The notes under the pieces are model-generated. The model was given only the letters and a program-made list of their open reading frames with translations, was not told the origin of the DNA and did no database searches. This document shows, piece after piece, positions 1 to 6,174 of a stretch of DNA of 7,560 bases. The first letter of the stretch is position 1. Every line of letters begins with the position of its first letter. Source of the stretch: a bacterium (GTDB lineage: Bacteria; Patescibacteriota; Minisyncoccia; 2-02-FULL-40-12; IGHO2-12-FULL-4); NCBI GenBank assembly GCA_030695705.1, contig JAUYPS010000022.1, positions 1-7,560 on the forward strand. The letters are read 5' to 3'. The position numbers and the translations under genes are program-made.

Positions 1-228
1 GAAAAGCCAGTCCTTGGGAGAATGGCTACCAAGAATCATTTTACAACCAGTTCAAAGTTGATCTGGGAGATCCCAATCGATTTGAGAGTTTAGGAGAATT
101 AATCTATGCTGTTTATCAGACGATCCATCACTACAACAAAGATCGAATCCACACAATTTTAAAAACTTCGCCGCAAAAATATTTAAAAAGCTACTACCAA
201 AGTATGCAGAAGGTGTCTTAAAAAACCA
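1..228 (+). mobile_element. 3' end of an IS3-like insertion sequence
   Basis: The transposase stop is followed by TTAAAAAACCA ending at 228. IS3-family elements usually begin with TG and end with CA close behind the orfB stop, so 228 is my inferred right boundary. The HAD reading frame on the other strand becomes recognisable immediately beyond this point, which supports the boundary. The other end and the target-site duplication are not in the window. Confidence 0.6.
3..221 (+). CDS. IS3-like (rve/DDE) transposase, C-terminal fragment
   Basis: This frame is open from the window edge to a TAA at 219-221 and gives 72 residues. They match the end of an IS3-type OrfB / integrase-core transposase. 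The stretch SPWENGYQESFYNQFK corresponds to the family's '(N)xxDNAxxESFFxxLK' block, whose Glu (in QES) is the third acidic residue of the DDE catalytic triad. A later HHYNKDRIHTILKTSPQKY matches the usual 'YN..R.H..L...sP..f' tail. The enzyme would catalyse cut-and-paste or copy-out transposition of its element. The N-terminus and the first two catalytic Asp lie outside the window, so activity cannot be judged. The end looks intact rather than frameshifted. The family call is confident. The exact IS group (IS3 versus the related IS481) is less certain. Confidence 0.85.
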   Translation, partial: KASPWENGYQESFYNQFKVDLGDPNRFESLGELIYAVYQTIHHYNKDRIHTILKTSPQKYLKSYYQSMQKVS

Positions 229-325
229 GACCTTCCATATCCATAACCGTAAAGCAGGAAATATATTTCTTTGGAATTAAAGTTCCATCAAAATCAAAGA
301 CAACAACGTGGCTTGGTTGATGCAT
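218..325 (-). pseudogene. HAD-superfamily phosphatase, 5' fragment truncated by the IS
   Basis: Read on the reverse strand, an ATG at 325-323 opens 35 codons to a TAA at 220-218. Residues 6-18, HVVVFDFDGTLIP, are a textbook HAD motif I (hydrophobic strand, then DxDGT). The first Asp would be the phosphorylated nucleophile and the second the general acid/base. A Shine-Dalgarno-like AAAGGA (333-338) lies 7 bases upstream of the ATG, so this is a real gene start. After roughly residue 32 (MDMEG) the frame runs into the IS end, which supplies the stop. HAD motifs II-IV are therefore missing here and the fragment cannot be active. The rest of the gene may lie on the far side of the IS. The substrate cannot be named. 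Confidence 0.7.
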
Positions 326-394
326 CCAGACATCCTTTAATTTTTAAGTTGCGAATTTGAAGTTACCGTATCACTTTGTGAGCAAAAAACAATT

Positions 395-423
395 TTGACA
401 CCCCTGGCTTCAAGTGTTAATAT
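395..423 (+). promoter_or_regulatory. Strong sigma70-type promoter of the anchored-protein gene
   Basis: A perfect -35 TTGACA (395-400) is followed by a 17-base spacer and TAATAT (418-423), a 4/6 match to the -10. The TG at 415-416 is in the extended -10 position. Transcription would start near 430, leaving a leader of about 26 bases before the GTG at 456. An imperfect inverted repeat, TTGACAC (395-401) and GTGTTAA (414-420), covers the -35 and the edge of the -10 and could be an operator. Confidence 0.7.
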
Positions 424-446
424 TTTCTTACCGCTTTTTAATAATT

Positions 447-452
447 GGAGGG
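447..452 (+). promoter_or_regulatory. Shine-Dalgarno GGAGGG deciding the GTG start at 456
   Basis: GGAGGG sits three bases before GTG 456. An earlier in-frame GTG at 414 overlaps the -10 region and so cannot be the start if the promoter call is right. The short spacing is slightly tight but usable. Confidence 0.65.
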
Positions 453-455
453 TAT

Positions 456-1121
456 GTGAAAAATTTCATCTGGCTGTCCCTAGTGGTGGTGATTTTGTGG
501 GTAGTCGTGTTTATTACTGGCATGGGCCTTTTTTCTTATGCTTTTGGTTATATTCCCACTAGTGCTGTATCCGTTGAATTGCCGGGATTTAAAACACATC
601 GCAGTAAGAAAATGGACGTTGAGTTTAGTTACCCGGAGATATTGAAAGTGCGGGAAAAAGATGATGTTATTACCCTTGAACATAGTATTTCGTTTGAACA
701 TTTGGAACCTTGCGATGCGACCGGCCTACCGCAATACCAGAAGTCCAAAAAGATCCTTGATTTTTACGCCCAAATTACCATTCTTCCACTAACTCCGACA
801 GAACTTTTTCTTAGAGAGGTAATGCAGTTTGACGATAATGGCAAAACTTTGGCACCGAAAAATACCTTGCGAGTAACTTACGGAGCGCTTGATGGTTTCC
901 GAGTGTATAATGGGAATAATCATGGCTGCGGTCCCTATTCTTATTTTTTCCAGATAACCGACGAAAAGGTTCTGCGGGTTGATCGTTGGCCGGCGCCGGA
1001 ATTCAGGGAAGTTCCCGAGGCGGATAAGCAAATCTACAGTAGATTGCGCCAAATTATTTTGCCGGAAAAAGAAGAGCATATCTTTCGAGAAGTCCTTTTA
1101 TCTCTCAAATTTAAAAAGTAA
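456..1121 (+). CDS. Membrane-anchored protein of unknown function (221 aa)
   Basis: I do not recognise this protein. From the GTG start, residues 4-30 form one hydrophobic segment after a Lys-containing N-terminus. No clear signal-peptidase site follows, so a signal anchor with an outside-facing domain is likely. The remaining ~190 residues look like one soluble domain of mixed beta/alpha character. A 'FSYPEIL' strand (57-63) and later strands recall small beta-rich extracytoplasmic folds, but I cannot assign a family. It has only two cysteines, C86 (EPCD) and C158 (HGCGPY), which could form a disulfide outside the membrane. The gene stands alone between its own strong promoter and a terminator, so it is a monocistronic unit and gives no operon clue. 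The coding call is strong and the function is unknown. Confidence 0.8.
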   Translation: MKNFIWLSLVVVILWVVVFITGMGLFSYAFGYIPTSAVSVELPGFKTHRSKKMDVEFSYPEILKVREKDDVITLEHSISFEHLEPCDATGLPQYQKSKKILDFYAQITILPLTPTELFLREVMQFDDNGKTLAPKNTLRVTYGALDGFRVYNGNNHGCGPYSYFFQITDEKVLRVDRWPAPEFREVPEADKQIYSRLRQIILPEKEEHIFREVLLSLKFKK

Positions 1122-1128
1122 TATCTAG

Positions 1129-1151
1129 CGGCCAAAAGGCCGTTTTATTTT
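1129..1151 (+). terminator. Rho-independent terminator after the anchored-protein gene
   Basis: The stem CGGCC (1129-1133) and GGCCG (1138-1142) closes an AAAA loop and is followed by TTTTATTTT. It starts 8 bases after the stop at 1121. It also insulates the aspS promoter that begins in its T-tract. Confidence 0.85.
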
Positions 1152-1177
1152 GCTTAGTTTCTTTTTTATTATATAAT
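1150..1177 (+). promoter_or_regulatory. aspS promoter with -10 five bases before the ATG
   Basis: A perfect TATAAT (1172-1177) lies directly before the aspS ATG at 1183. The best -35 is a weak TTGCTT (1150-1155) with a 16-base spacer. Transcription would begin at or next to A1183, giving a leaderless mRNA. The bases before the ATG contain no purine-rich Shine-Dalgarno and almost no G. Confidence 0.6.
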
Positions 1178-1182
1178 TTACC

Positions 1183-2568
1183 ATGCGAACAAATATCATT
1201 GATACAAAAAATAAAGCAGGGGAAGAGGTAGAACTTTTTGGCTGGGTGCATAACCGGAGGGATCACGGCAAAATTATTTTCATTGACTTGCGCGACCGCT
1301 CCGGTGTGGCCCAAGTCGTCTTTACTCCAGGTGAGGCGGATTTATATAAAACAGCCGAGACCCTCCGCTCGGAGTGGGTTATTCGCATAGTTGGGAAAGT
1401 GGCCCAAAGGCCGGAAAAGATGGTCAATAAAGAAATACCAACTGGAGACATCGAGATCCAGCCGATAAAATTAGAAATTTTGAATGAGTCGGAAACCATG
1501 CCATTTCCAATCGACAACGACGGCTATGATATAGACGAAGAAGTAAGGTTGAAATATCGTTATTTGGACTTGCGCCGATCACGTTTGCAAAGAAATATAA
1601 AATTAAGGTCAGATTTTATTGAAAAAACCCGTCAGTTTTTGTTTTCTAAAGGTTTTCTGGAGATTGAAACACCTATTTTAAGCGCACCGACCCCGGAAGG
1701 ATCAAGGGATTTTGTGGTGCCTTCTCGTCTTAACCCCGGAAAGTTTTTTGCTTTGCCGCAAAGTCCTCAGCAATACAAACAGCTTCTGATGGTGGCGGGC
1801 TTTGAGAAATATTTTCAAATTGCCCGATGTTTTAGAGACGAGGACCTAAGGGCCGATCGTGGTTTTGAGCATACCCAAATAGATCTCGAGATGAGTTTTG
1901 TAAATCAGGAAGAGGTGATGGCTTTTGACGAAGAAATGATTACCAGCGTGGTTGAGTCTTTGGGCTACCAGATAAAAGAAAAACCATTCCCCGTTTTTAC
2001 TTATCAAGAATCCATGGAAAAATTCGGGGCGGATAAGTTTGATTTAAGAAGTGAAGAAGATAAGAAGAATGGGATTTTGGCATATGCTTGGGTTAAGGAC
2101 TTTCCATTTTTCGAAAAAGATAAGGAAGACCGGTGGACTTTTACCCACAATCCATTTTCCATGGCTAAACCGGAACACCTTTCCTGGCTTTTGAACGGAG
2201 AAAATATAGATAAAATTCTTACTACCCAATATGATTTGGTATGCAATGGGGTAGAGATTGGCGGTGGCAGTATCCGGGCTCATAAAGCCGATATGCTTAA
2301 TGCTGTTTTCAAAGTAATGGACTATAAGGATGCGGAGATAGAAAGTAATTTTGGCCACATGCTTGCCGCTTTTAAATTGGGGACCCCGCCGCATGGAGGA
2401 ATTGCCCATGGCGTAGAGCGCAATCTGATGACTTTACTTGGAGAGGATTTTCTAAGAGAAGTACAAGCTTTTCCGCAAACCAGTTCCGGTAAGACATCAG
2501 TTATGGATGCTCCTTCGGAGCTAGGGCAGAAGCAATTGAAAGAACTGCGTTTGGGAATTAAGAAGTAA
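1183..2568 (+). CDS. aspS: Aspartyl-tRNA synthetase, short form lacking the GAD domain
   Basis: This class II enzyme charges tRNA with aspartate in the cytoplasm. The N-terminal OB-fold anticodon domain is clear (GWVHNRRDHGK...FIDLRDRSG, residues 20-41). The bacterial-type catalytic core follows: TPEGSRDF (170-177), QSPQQYKQLLM (193-203), class II motif 2 in FRDEDLRADR (217-226), and motif 3 in GIAHGVER (406-413). At 461 residues it is about 130 shorter than typical bacterial AspRS (~590). The gap falls after FGADKFDLR (281-289), exactly where the bacterial GAD insertion normally sits. Motif 3 has HGVER where bacterial enzymes usually read PGLDR. His28 in RRDHG matches the position that is His in non-discriminating AspRS and Leu in E. 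coli, hinting that it may also make Asp-tRNA(Asn). The start fits the family N-terminus 'M(L)RT'. It is the first gene of a four-gene unit. Confidence 0.96.
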   Translation: MRTNIIDTKNKAGEEVELFGWVHNRRDHGKIIFIDLRDRSGVAQVVFTPGEADLYKTAETLRSEWVIRIVGKVAQRPEKMVNKEIPTGDIEIQPIKLEILNESETMPFPIDNDGYDIDEEVRLKYRYLDLRRSRLQRNIKLRSDFIEKTRQFLFSKGFLEIETPILSAPTPEGSRDFVVPSRLNPGKFFALPQSPQQYKQLLMVAGFEKYFQIARCFRDEDLRADRGFEHTQIDLEMSFVNQEEVMAFDEEMITSVVESLGYQIKEKPFPVFTYQESMEKFGADKFDLRSEEDKKNGILAYAWVKDFPFFEKDKEDRWTFTHNPFSMAKPEHLSWLLNGENIDKILTTQYDLVCNGVEIGGGSIRAHKADMLNAVFKVMDYKDAEIESNFGHMLAAFKLGTPPHGGIAHGVERNLMTLLGEDFLREVQAFPQTSSGKTSVMDAPSELGQKQLKELRLGIKK

Positions 2569-2578
2569 ACTGGTTTTG

Positions 2579-3529
2579 ATGCGATTAAAGATATCTATCC
2601 TGACAATTTTAGTCGGCGCTTTATCCGTTTTGAGTTTTTACTTGGTTTATAGCGACCAAAAAGCAGAGGCCGATATTGCTCTGACGGAATTATTTTTAAA
2701 CGAAAAGGACTTCAATTCCCAGAGGGCTTTTCTTTTGCCTATTTCTGAACCGACGTATTTTCCTATTCGCGATACTTCAATTACTCCTCCCGAACTTAGC
2801 GCCAAGTCCTTTTTAATTTACGACTCCATCAATGGCAAGATTATTTTTTCTAAAGATCCGGGACGGGCCTTGCCGGTGGCCTCTTTGACTAAATTACTTA
2901 CCGCTGTAGTTGCTCTTGAAAATCTAGATCCTCAAGAGGTGATCACGATTACCCATGAGTCGTTCAACGTGGACGGGCAAGGGGCCGATTTCCATATTCA
3001 AGAACAATTATATTTCAAGGACTTACTCGGAGCGATGCTGGTCAAATCGTCGAATGATGCCGCTATGACTATTGCCAAAGCGGTGGAACAAAAAACCGGC
3101 CAAAAGTTTACTGATTTGATGAATAATAAAGCTTTTCAAATTGGAATGGATAGTTCTAATTTTTTGGACCCGGCCGGTCTAAATGACGAAGGGTACTCCT
3201 CGAGCAGAGATCTACTTCGGCTTGTTCATTATACAAAGCATTATCCCCTGATTCATCAGTTTACCGGATTAAGTTCTTTGAAAATTACTTCTGCGGAAGG
3301 CAAGTTTGCGCATAACTTCAACAGTACGAATAAATTGTGGGGTATTTTGCCGGGTTTAACTGGTGGGAAAACCGGCTATACAGATGGCGCTTTGGGGTGT
3401 ATGATAACAGAAGAGAATTTATCGGCGCAGAACTCATCTTTGGTTATAATTATACTTGGTTCAGCTGATCGTTTTGGCGAGATTAAACAACTAAGCGATT
3501 GGGCTAAATTAGCTTTTCGATGGAGATAA
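2579..3529 (+). CDS. D-alanyl-D-alanine carboxypeptidase, S11 family
   Basis: This penicillin-binding serine peptidase trims the terminal D-Ala from peptidoglycan stem peptides outside the membrane. All three active-site motifs are present: SLTK (102-105, Ser102 nucleophile and Lys105), SSN (157-159) and KTG (264-266). Residues 5-24 form an N-terminal hydrophobic anchor with no obvious cleavage site. There is no PBP5-like C-terminal beta domain or amphipathic tail, so the 316-residue protein is probably tethered at its N-terminus. I prefer ATG 2579 to the TTG one codon earlier. No clear Shine-Dalgarno is visible. The start lies 10 bases after the aspS stop and the end overlaps mraY by 10 bases, so translation is probably coupled. 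DacA/DacF-type function is likely, but the paralogue cannot be fixed. Confidence 0.93.
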   Translation: MRLKISILTILVGALSVLSFYLVYSDQKAEADIALTELFLNEKDFNSQRAFLLPISEPTYFPIRDTSITPPELSAKSFLIYDSINGKIIFSKDPGRALPVASLTKLLTAVVALENLDPQEVITITHESFNVDGQGADFHIQEQLYFKDLLGAMLVKSSNDAAMTIAKAVEQKTGQKFTDLMNNKAFQIGMDSSNFLDPAGLNDEGYSSSRDLLRLVHYTKHYPLIHQFTGLSSLKITSAEGKFAHNFNSTNKLWGILPGLTGGKTGYTDGALGCMITEENLSAQNSSLVIIILGSADRFGEIKQLSDWAKLAFRWR

Positions 3530-4641
3530 CACCTCAAATTTTCACGGTTTTTAATGTAGTTAGAATTCTTGGCATCGCTGCTTTTGGTTTTTTTGTGTCG
3601 TTATTACTGACCCCTTTTTGGGCGAAGATTTTATATAAGTACAAACTTGGTAAACAAATTCGCACAGACACCGCATTTAAAAGCTTGCATACCGAGGGGG
3701 GACCCGTTGCGGCCAGATTACATAAAAATAAGGAGGGTACTCCGACCATGGGCGGGGTGGTCATTTGGTTTACGGTGGCCTTGCTTACTATCGGATTTTG
3801 GGTAATGTCTAATTGGTTTGATGGCGTTTGGTCTCAGATTAACTTCTTCAGTCGCGGACAAACTTGGTTACCATTGGGGATTATGCTTTTCGGAGCGGTC
3901 TTGGGCGGGGTAGATGATTATGCGGGGATTTTGAGAATCGGCCCTAAGGGCGGTGGTTTACGAATGAGTTACCGAATATTACTTTATGTTCTGGCCGGTG
4001 CGGTTGGAGCTTGGTGGTTTTATTTTAAATTGGATTTTAACACAATCAATGTGCCGTTTTTGGGGGATTTTACGGTCGGGATGTGGTATATTCCCTTTTT
4101 TATTTTTATTATTGTGGCCACGGCTTTTTCCGCTAATGAAACAGACGGTCTTGATGGTCTGGCCGGAGGAGTGTTTCTGACAATGTTTGCCGCCTATGGA
4201 GCTATTGCTTTCAATCAAGGAAGGATGGATTTGGTCGCTTTTATCGCGGTAATCATGGGAGCGCTGATTGCTTTTCTTTGGTTTAATATTTTTCCGGCCA
4301 GGTTTTTTATGGGTGACACCGGTTCGATGTCACTGGGTGTGGTGCTGGGAGTCATTGCCATGTTGACTAATACACCTTTCCTCCTGATTCCCATTGGCAT
4401 CATTTTCATTATCGAATCAGGAAGCGTTATTTTGCAATTAACTTCAAAGAAGTTTCGAGGCAAGAAAATTTTTATTTCTACGCCCATTCACCATCATTTT
4501 GAGGCCTTGGGCTGGCCAGAAACCCAGGTGACCATGCGTTTCTGGATGATTTCTGCTGTCGGCGCTATTTTAGGAATTATTATTTTCTTGGCCGACTCTA
4601 AAATTCCTCCTCTACATGTCTTTGGGAACTTCTTCCAATAA
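3520..4641 (+). CDS. mraY: Phospho-N-acetylmuramoyl-pentapeptide transferase (lipid I synthesis)
   Basis: MraY transfers phospho-MurNAc-pentapeptide from UDP to undecaprenyl phosphate at the inner membrane face, forming lipid I. The family signatures appear in order. KEGTPTMGG spans 71-79 and the Mg-binding Asp pair is VDDY (D132, D133). NETDGLDGLAGG spans 206-217, FMGDTGSMSLG includes D266, and the PIHHHFE triad is H324-H326. About ten hydrophobic segments run through the 373 residues, close to the E. coli length of 360. The ATG overlaps the end of the peptidase gene by 10 bases and no Shine-Dalgarno precedes it, so re-initiation from the upstream gene is likely. The sequence looks intact and functional. 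The neighbouring ftsW matches the usual dcw cluster, although murG, murC and murD do not follow here. Confidence 0.97.
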   Translation: MEITPQIFTVFNVVRILGIAAFGFFVSLLLTPFWAKILYKYKLGKQIRTDTAFKSLHTEGGPVAARLHKNKEGTPTMGGVVIWFTVALLTIGFWVMSNWFDGVWSQINFFSRGQTWLPLGIMLFGAVLGGVDDYAGILRIGPKGGGLRMSYRILLYVLAGAVGAWWFYFKLDFNTINVPFLGDFTVGMWYIPFFIFIIVATAFSANETDGLDGLAGGVFLTMFAAYGAIAFNQGRMDLVAFIAVIMGALIAFLWFNIFPARFFMGDTGSMSLGVVLGVIAMLTNTPFLLIPIGIIFIIESGSVILQLTSKKFRGKKIFISTPIHHHFEALGWPETQVTMRFWMISAVGAILGIIIFLADSKIPPLHVFGNFFQ

Positions 4642-5710
4642 GGTAATCATTATTCCTGTTTTTATTCTGGCTTTTTTGGGTTTGGTCATGCTTTCTTCTG
4701 CCGGAGTAGTGGACGGGCAAAGAAAGTTCGGCTCCGCTTATTATTATTTTAATCATCAGTTTTTTTACGGTTTTTTACCGGGGGTTTTGCTTTTCTTTAT
4801 TTTTTCAAAAATAAAATACCAATTCTGGAAAAAATTATCCCTACCCATCCTTCTTTTATCGATCGGGCTTTTGGTGGCGGTTTTTATTCCTGATATAGGA
4901 GTGACCGCTAAAGGGGCGGCCCGGTGGATCAAACTAGGTTTTTTAAGTTTTCAACCGGCTGAAATTTTAAAATTTAGCTTGATAATTTATTTTGCAGCCT
5001 GGTTCAGCGGACGTCAGGAGAAAGTCCGTAATTGGTCTTACTCGGTGGTGCCGTTTTTGGTTGTTTTGGGTTTCGTCACTCTTTTGCTGGCCGGACAACC
5101 GGATATCGGCACTTTGAGTATGATAGTCATGATCGCCATCGCTATGTATTTTTTAGCCGGAGCGGAGATGAAACATTTTTTCTCCCTGTTGGGTGTTCTT
5201 GCGGTGATGTTTGGTTTTCTGGTATTTTTTGCTCCATATCGGTTTAATCGTCTATTGGCTTTTGCTCGTCCAGGGTCCGATACCCAAGGAATTTCTTATC
5301 ATGTTAATCAGGCCCGTTTGGCCATAGGCCGAGGCGGTCTGTTTGGGGTTGGTTTCGGTCAGAGTCAGCAAAAAGTCAATTTTTTGCCGGAACCGGTGGG
5401 GGACTCTATTTTTGCCATCATTACTGAAGAGTTGGGATTAGTCGGAGCCAGTTTTTTAGTCGGAATGATTTTATGGTTATCTCTTGCTCTAATTAAATTG
5501 AGCCGTCAAACTAGTGATCGTTTTGCCCAATTGTTTTTATTGGGTTTGGTGGTGTGGATTGCCGGCCAGGCTTTTATTAATATTGGGGCCATTTCCGGTT
5601 TGATCCCATTGACCGGAATAACTTTGCCGTTTATCAGTTATGGAGGAACCTCTTTGGCGGTAATACTTGGAGCTTTAGGTATTGCCTCCAATATTGCCAA
5701 ACATAGTTAA
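4616..5710 (+). CDS. ftsW: SEDS-family septal peptidoglycan glycosyltransferase FtsW
   Basis: This polytopic membrane protein of the SEDS family polymerises lipid II into glycan with a partner class B PBP at the division site. Visible hallmarks are GLVMLSSAG in TM1 (22-30), GAARWIKLG (100-108), FQPAEILK (112-119), QPDIGT (161-166), and FLPEPVGDSIFAIITEELG (256-274), where D263 matches the essential SEDS aspartate. The C-terminal SYGGTS spans 341-346. FtsW rather than RodA is favoured by the LPEP motif and by following mraY, although the two paralogues are close. At 364 residues it is compact but covers the full fold. The ATG lies 26 bases inside mraY in another frame, with a CT-rich stretch and no Shine-Dalgarno before it, implying translational coupling. 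It is the last gene of the unit. The partner PBP is not in the window. Confidence 0.92.
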   Translation: MSLGTSSNKVIIIPVFILAFLGLVMLSSAGVVDGQRKFGSAYYYFNHQFFYGFLPGVLLFFIFSKIKYQFWKKLSLPILLLSIGLLVAVFIPDIGVTAKGAARWIKLGFLSFQPAEILKFSLIIYFAAWFSGRQEKVRNWSYSVVPFLVVLGFVTLLLAGQPDIGTLSMIVMIAIAMYFLAGAEMKHFFSLLGVLAVMFGFLVFFAPYRFNRLLAFARPGSDTQGISYHVNQARLAIGRGGLFGVGFGQSQQKVNFLPEPVGDSIFAIITEELGLVGASFLVGMILWLSLALIKLSRQTSDRFAQLFLLGLVVWIAGQAFINIGAISGLIPLTGITLPFISYGGTSLAVILGALGIASNIAKHS

Positions 5711-5720
5711 AACTTCCCTG

Positions 5721-5767
5721 CTAAAAAACGGAGCCCCGCAGACTTATGGGGCTTTTCCGTTTTTTAG
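5721..5767 (+). terminator. Long rho-independent terminator ending the aspS-ftsW unit
   Basis: Starting 10 bases after the ftsW stop, CTAAAAAACGG (5721-5731) pairs perfectly with CCGTTTTTTAG (5757-5767). Inside it, AGCCCC (5732-5737) pairs with GGGGCT (5748-5753), leaving a TTT bulge and a 10-base loop. The T-run at 5760-5765 forms the release tract. The A-run on the left could let it also work from the other strand, but no gene there needs it. Confidence 0.88.
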
Positions 5768-5806
5768 CCCTTTGGGTTTGCTCAACTTCATCGTTAAAAT
5801 CTCCGT

Positions 5807-5842
5807 TTGAGACTCGCCGTATAAGTATACGCCTCGTCTCAA
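5807..5842. repeat. 36-bp palindrome with TTGAGAC arms
   Basis: The outer arms TTGAGAC (5807-5813) and GTCTCAA (5836-5842) and the inner arms CGTATA (5818-5823) and TATACG (5826-5831) share one centre. A 4x4 internal loop separates them. A third box, TTTGAGAC, lies at 5862-5869 in the same orientation as the first and could pair with the middle one instead. There is no T-run, so it is not a simple terminator. It could be a REP-like element, a regulator site or a mobile-element remnant. Apart from this and the ftsW terminator, the 5711-5882 interval shows no supported gene. Confidence 0.6.
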
Positions 5843-5882
5843 TCCTCAATTTTGCCTCGAATTTGAGACAAACAGGAAAGTT

Positions 5883-5911
5883 TTGACTAGTTGTTTAAAT
5901 TAAGATATAAG
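5883..5911 (+). promoter_or_regulatory. Near-consensus promoter of the 66-residue protein gene
   Basis: TTGACT (5883-5888), a 17-base spacer and TATAAG (5906-5911) each match the sigma70 hexamers at 5 of 6 positions. A start near 5918 leaves a leader of about 27 bases that holds the Shine-Dalgarno AAGGGG (5933-5938), six bases before the ATG. Confidence 0.7.
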
Positions 5912-5944
5912 TAAAAAATCAAGTTATTTAACAAGGGGAAGAAT

Positions 5945-6145
5945 ATGCCTGATTGGGACAAGATTGCTAAAAAACAGCAAAGAGCTTATAGAGCGATGTA
6001 TGATCTTATGGAGGTTGCAGAGCGGGACCGCGAAGCCAGAGAAAGCGCTGAAAAAGCAAGAGTGAAAAAATATCTGCGGGAACTTTTAAAAGAAGACCCG
6101 GAATTTCAAAAAGAAGTGAAAAAGATATTGAAGCAGGGAAAGTAA
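5945..6145 (+). CDS. Small highly charged helical protein of unknown function (66 aa)
   Basis: I do not recognise this protein. Well over half of the residues are Lys, Arg, Glu, Asp or Gln. It has one Trp (W4), no Cys and no membrane segment. Residues 5-45 look like one long charged helix that could form a coiled coil (VAERDREARESAEKARVKKY). A break at DPEF (51-54) precedes a second short helix ending in lysines. Its own near-consensus promoter, a Shine-Dalgarno at proper spacing and a terminator directly after the stop argue strongly that it is a real, probably well expressed gene. It is monocistronic, and its neighbours (ftsW upstream, rpsT convergent) say little about its job. A cytoplasmic nucleic-acid or protein-binding helix is possible but not shown. 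Confidence 0.75.
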   Translation: MPDWDKIAKKQQRAYRAMYDLMEVAERDREARESAEKARVKKYLRELLKEDPEFQKEVKKILKQGK

Positions 6146-6148
6146 CAA

Positions 6149-6174
6149 AAAAGACCGTCGAGGTCTTTTATTTT
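6149..6174. terminator. Bidirectional terminator shared by the small gene and rpsT
   Basis: AAAAGACC (6149-6156) pairs with GGTCTTTT (6162-6169) around a 5-base loop. Forward transcripts get TTTTATTTT and reverse transcripts get a T6 tract (6152-6147). Two bases of the rpsT stop codon lie inside the stem, so the two convergent genes are packed against one hairpin. Confidence 0.85.

Noticed and set aside
414..455. Longer form of the anchored protein starting at GTG 414
   Set aside because: That start overlaps the -10 region of the strong promoter. GTG 456 has a Shine-Dalgarno and gives a cleaner membrane anchor.
2004..2409. Reverse-strand open frames of 80-121 codons within aspS
   Set aside because: They lie antisense to a well conserved coding sequence, lack start signals and show no recognisable domains. 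They are frame shadows.
2576..2578. TTG start one codon before the S11 peptidase ATG
   Set aside because: The adjacent ATG at 2579 is the stronger start codon and the protein is otherwise identical.
3731..3750. Strong AGGAGGG followed by ATG (3748) inside mraY, suggesting an internal start
   Set aside because: The bases encode the conserved Lys-Glu-Gly of the MraY KEGTPTMGG motif. A protein starting there would lose the first transmembrane segment.
5722..5892. Reverse-strand open frame of about 57 codons with protein-like Arg/Lys-rich stretches across the palindrome and ftsW terminator
   Set aside because: It has no ATG or usable start with a Shine-Dalgarno, and it reads through a terminator hairpin and a palindrome whose symmetry explains the sequence. 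It could be a remnant, but that cannot be shown.
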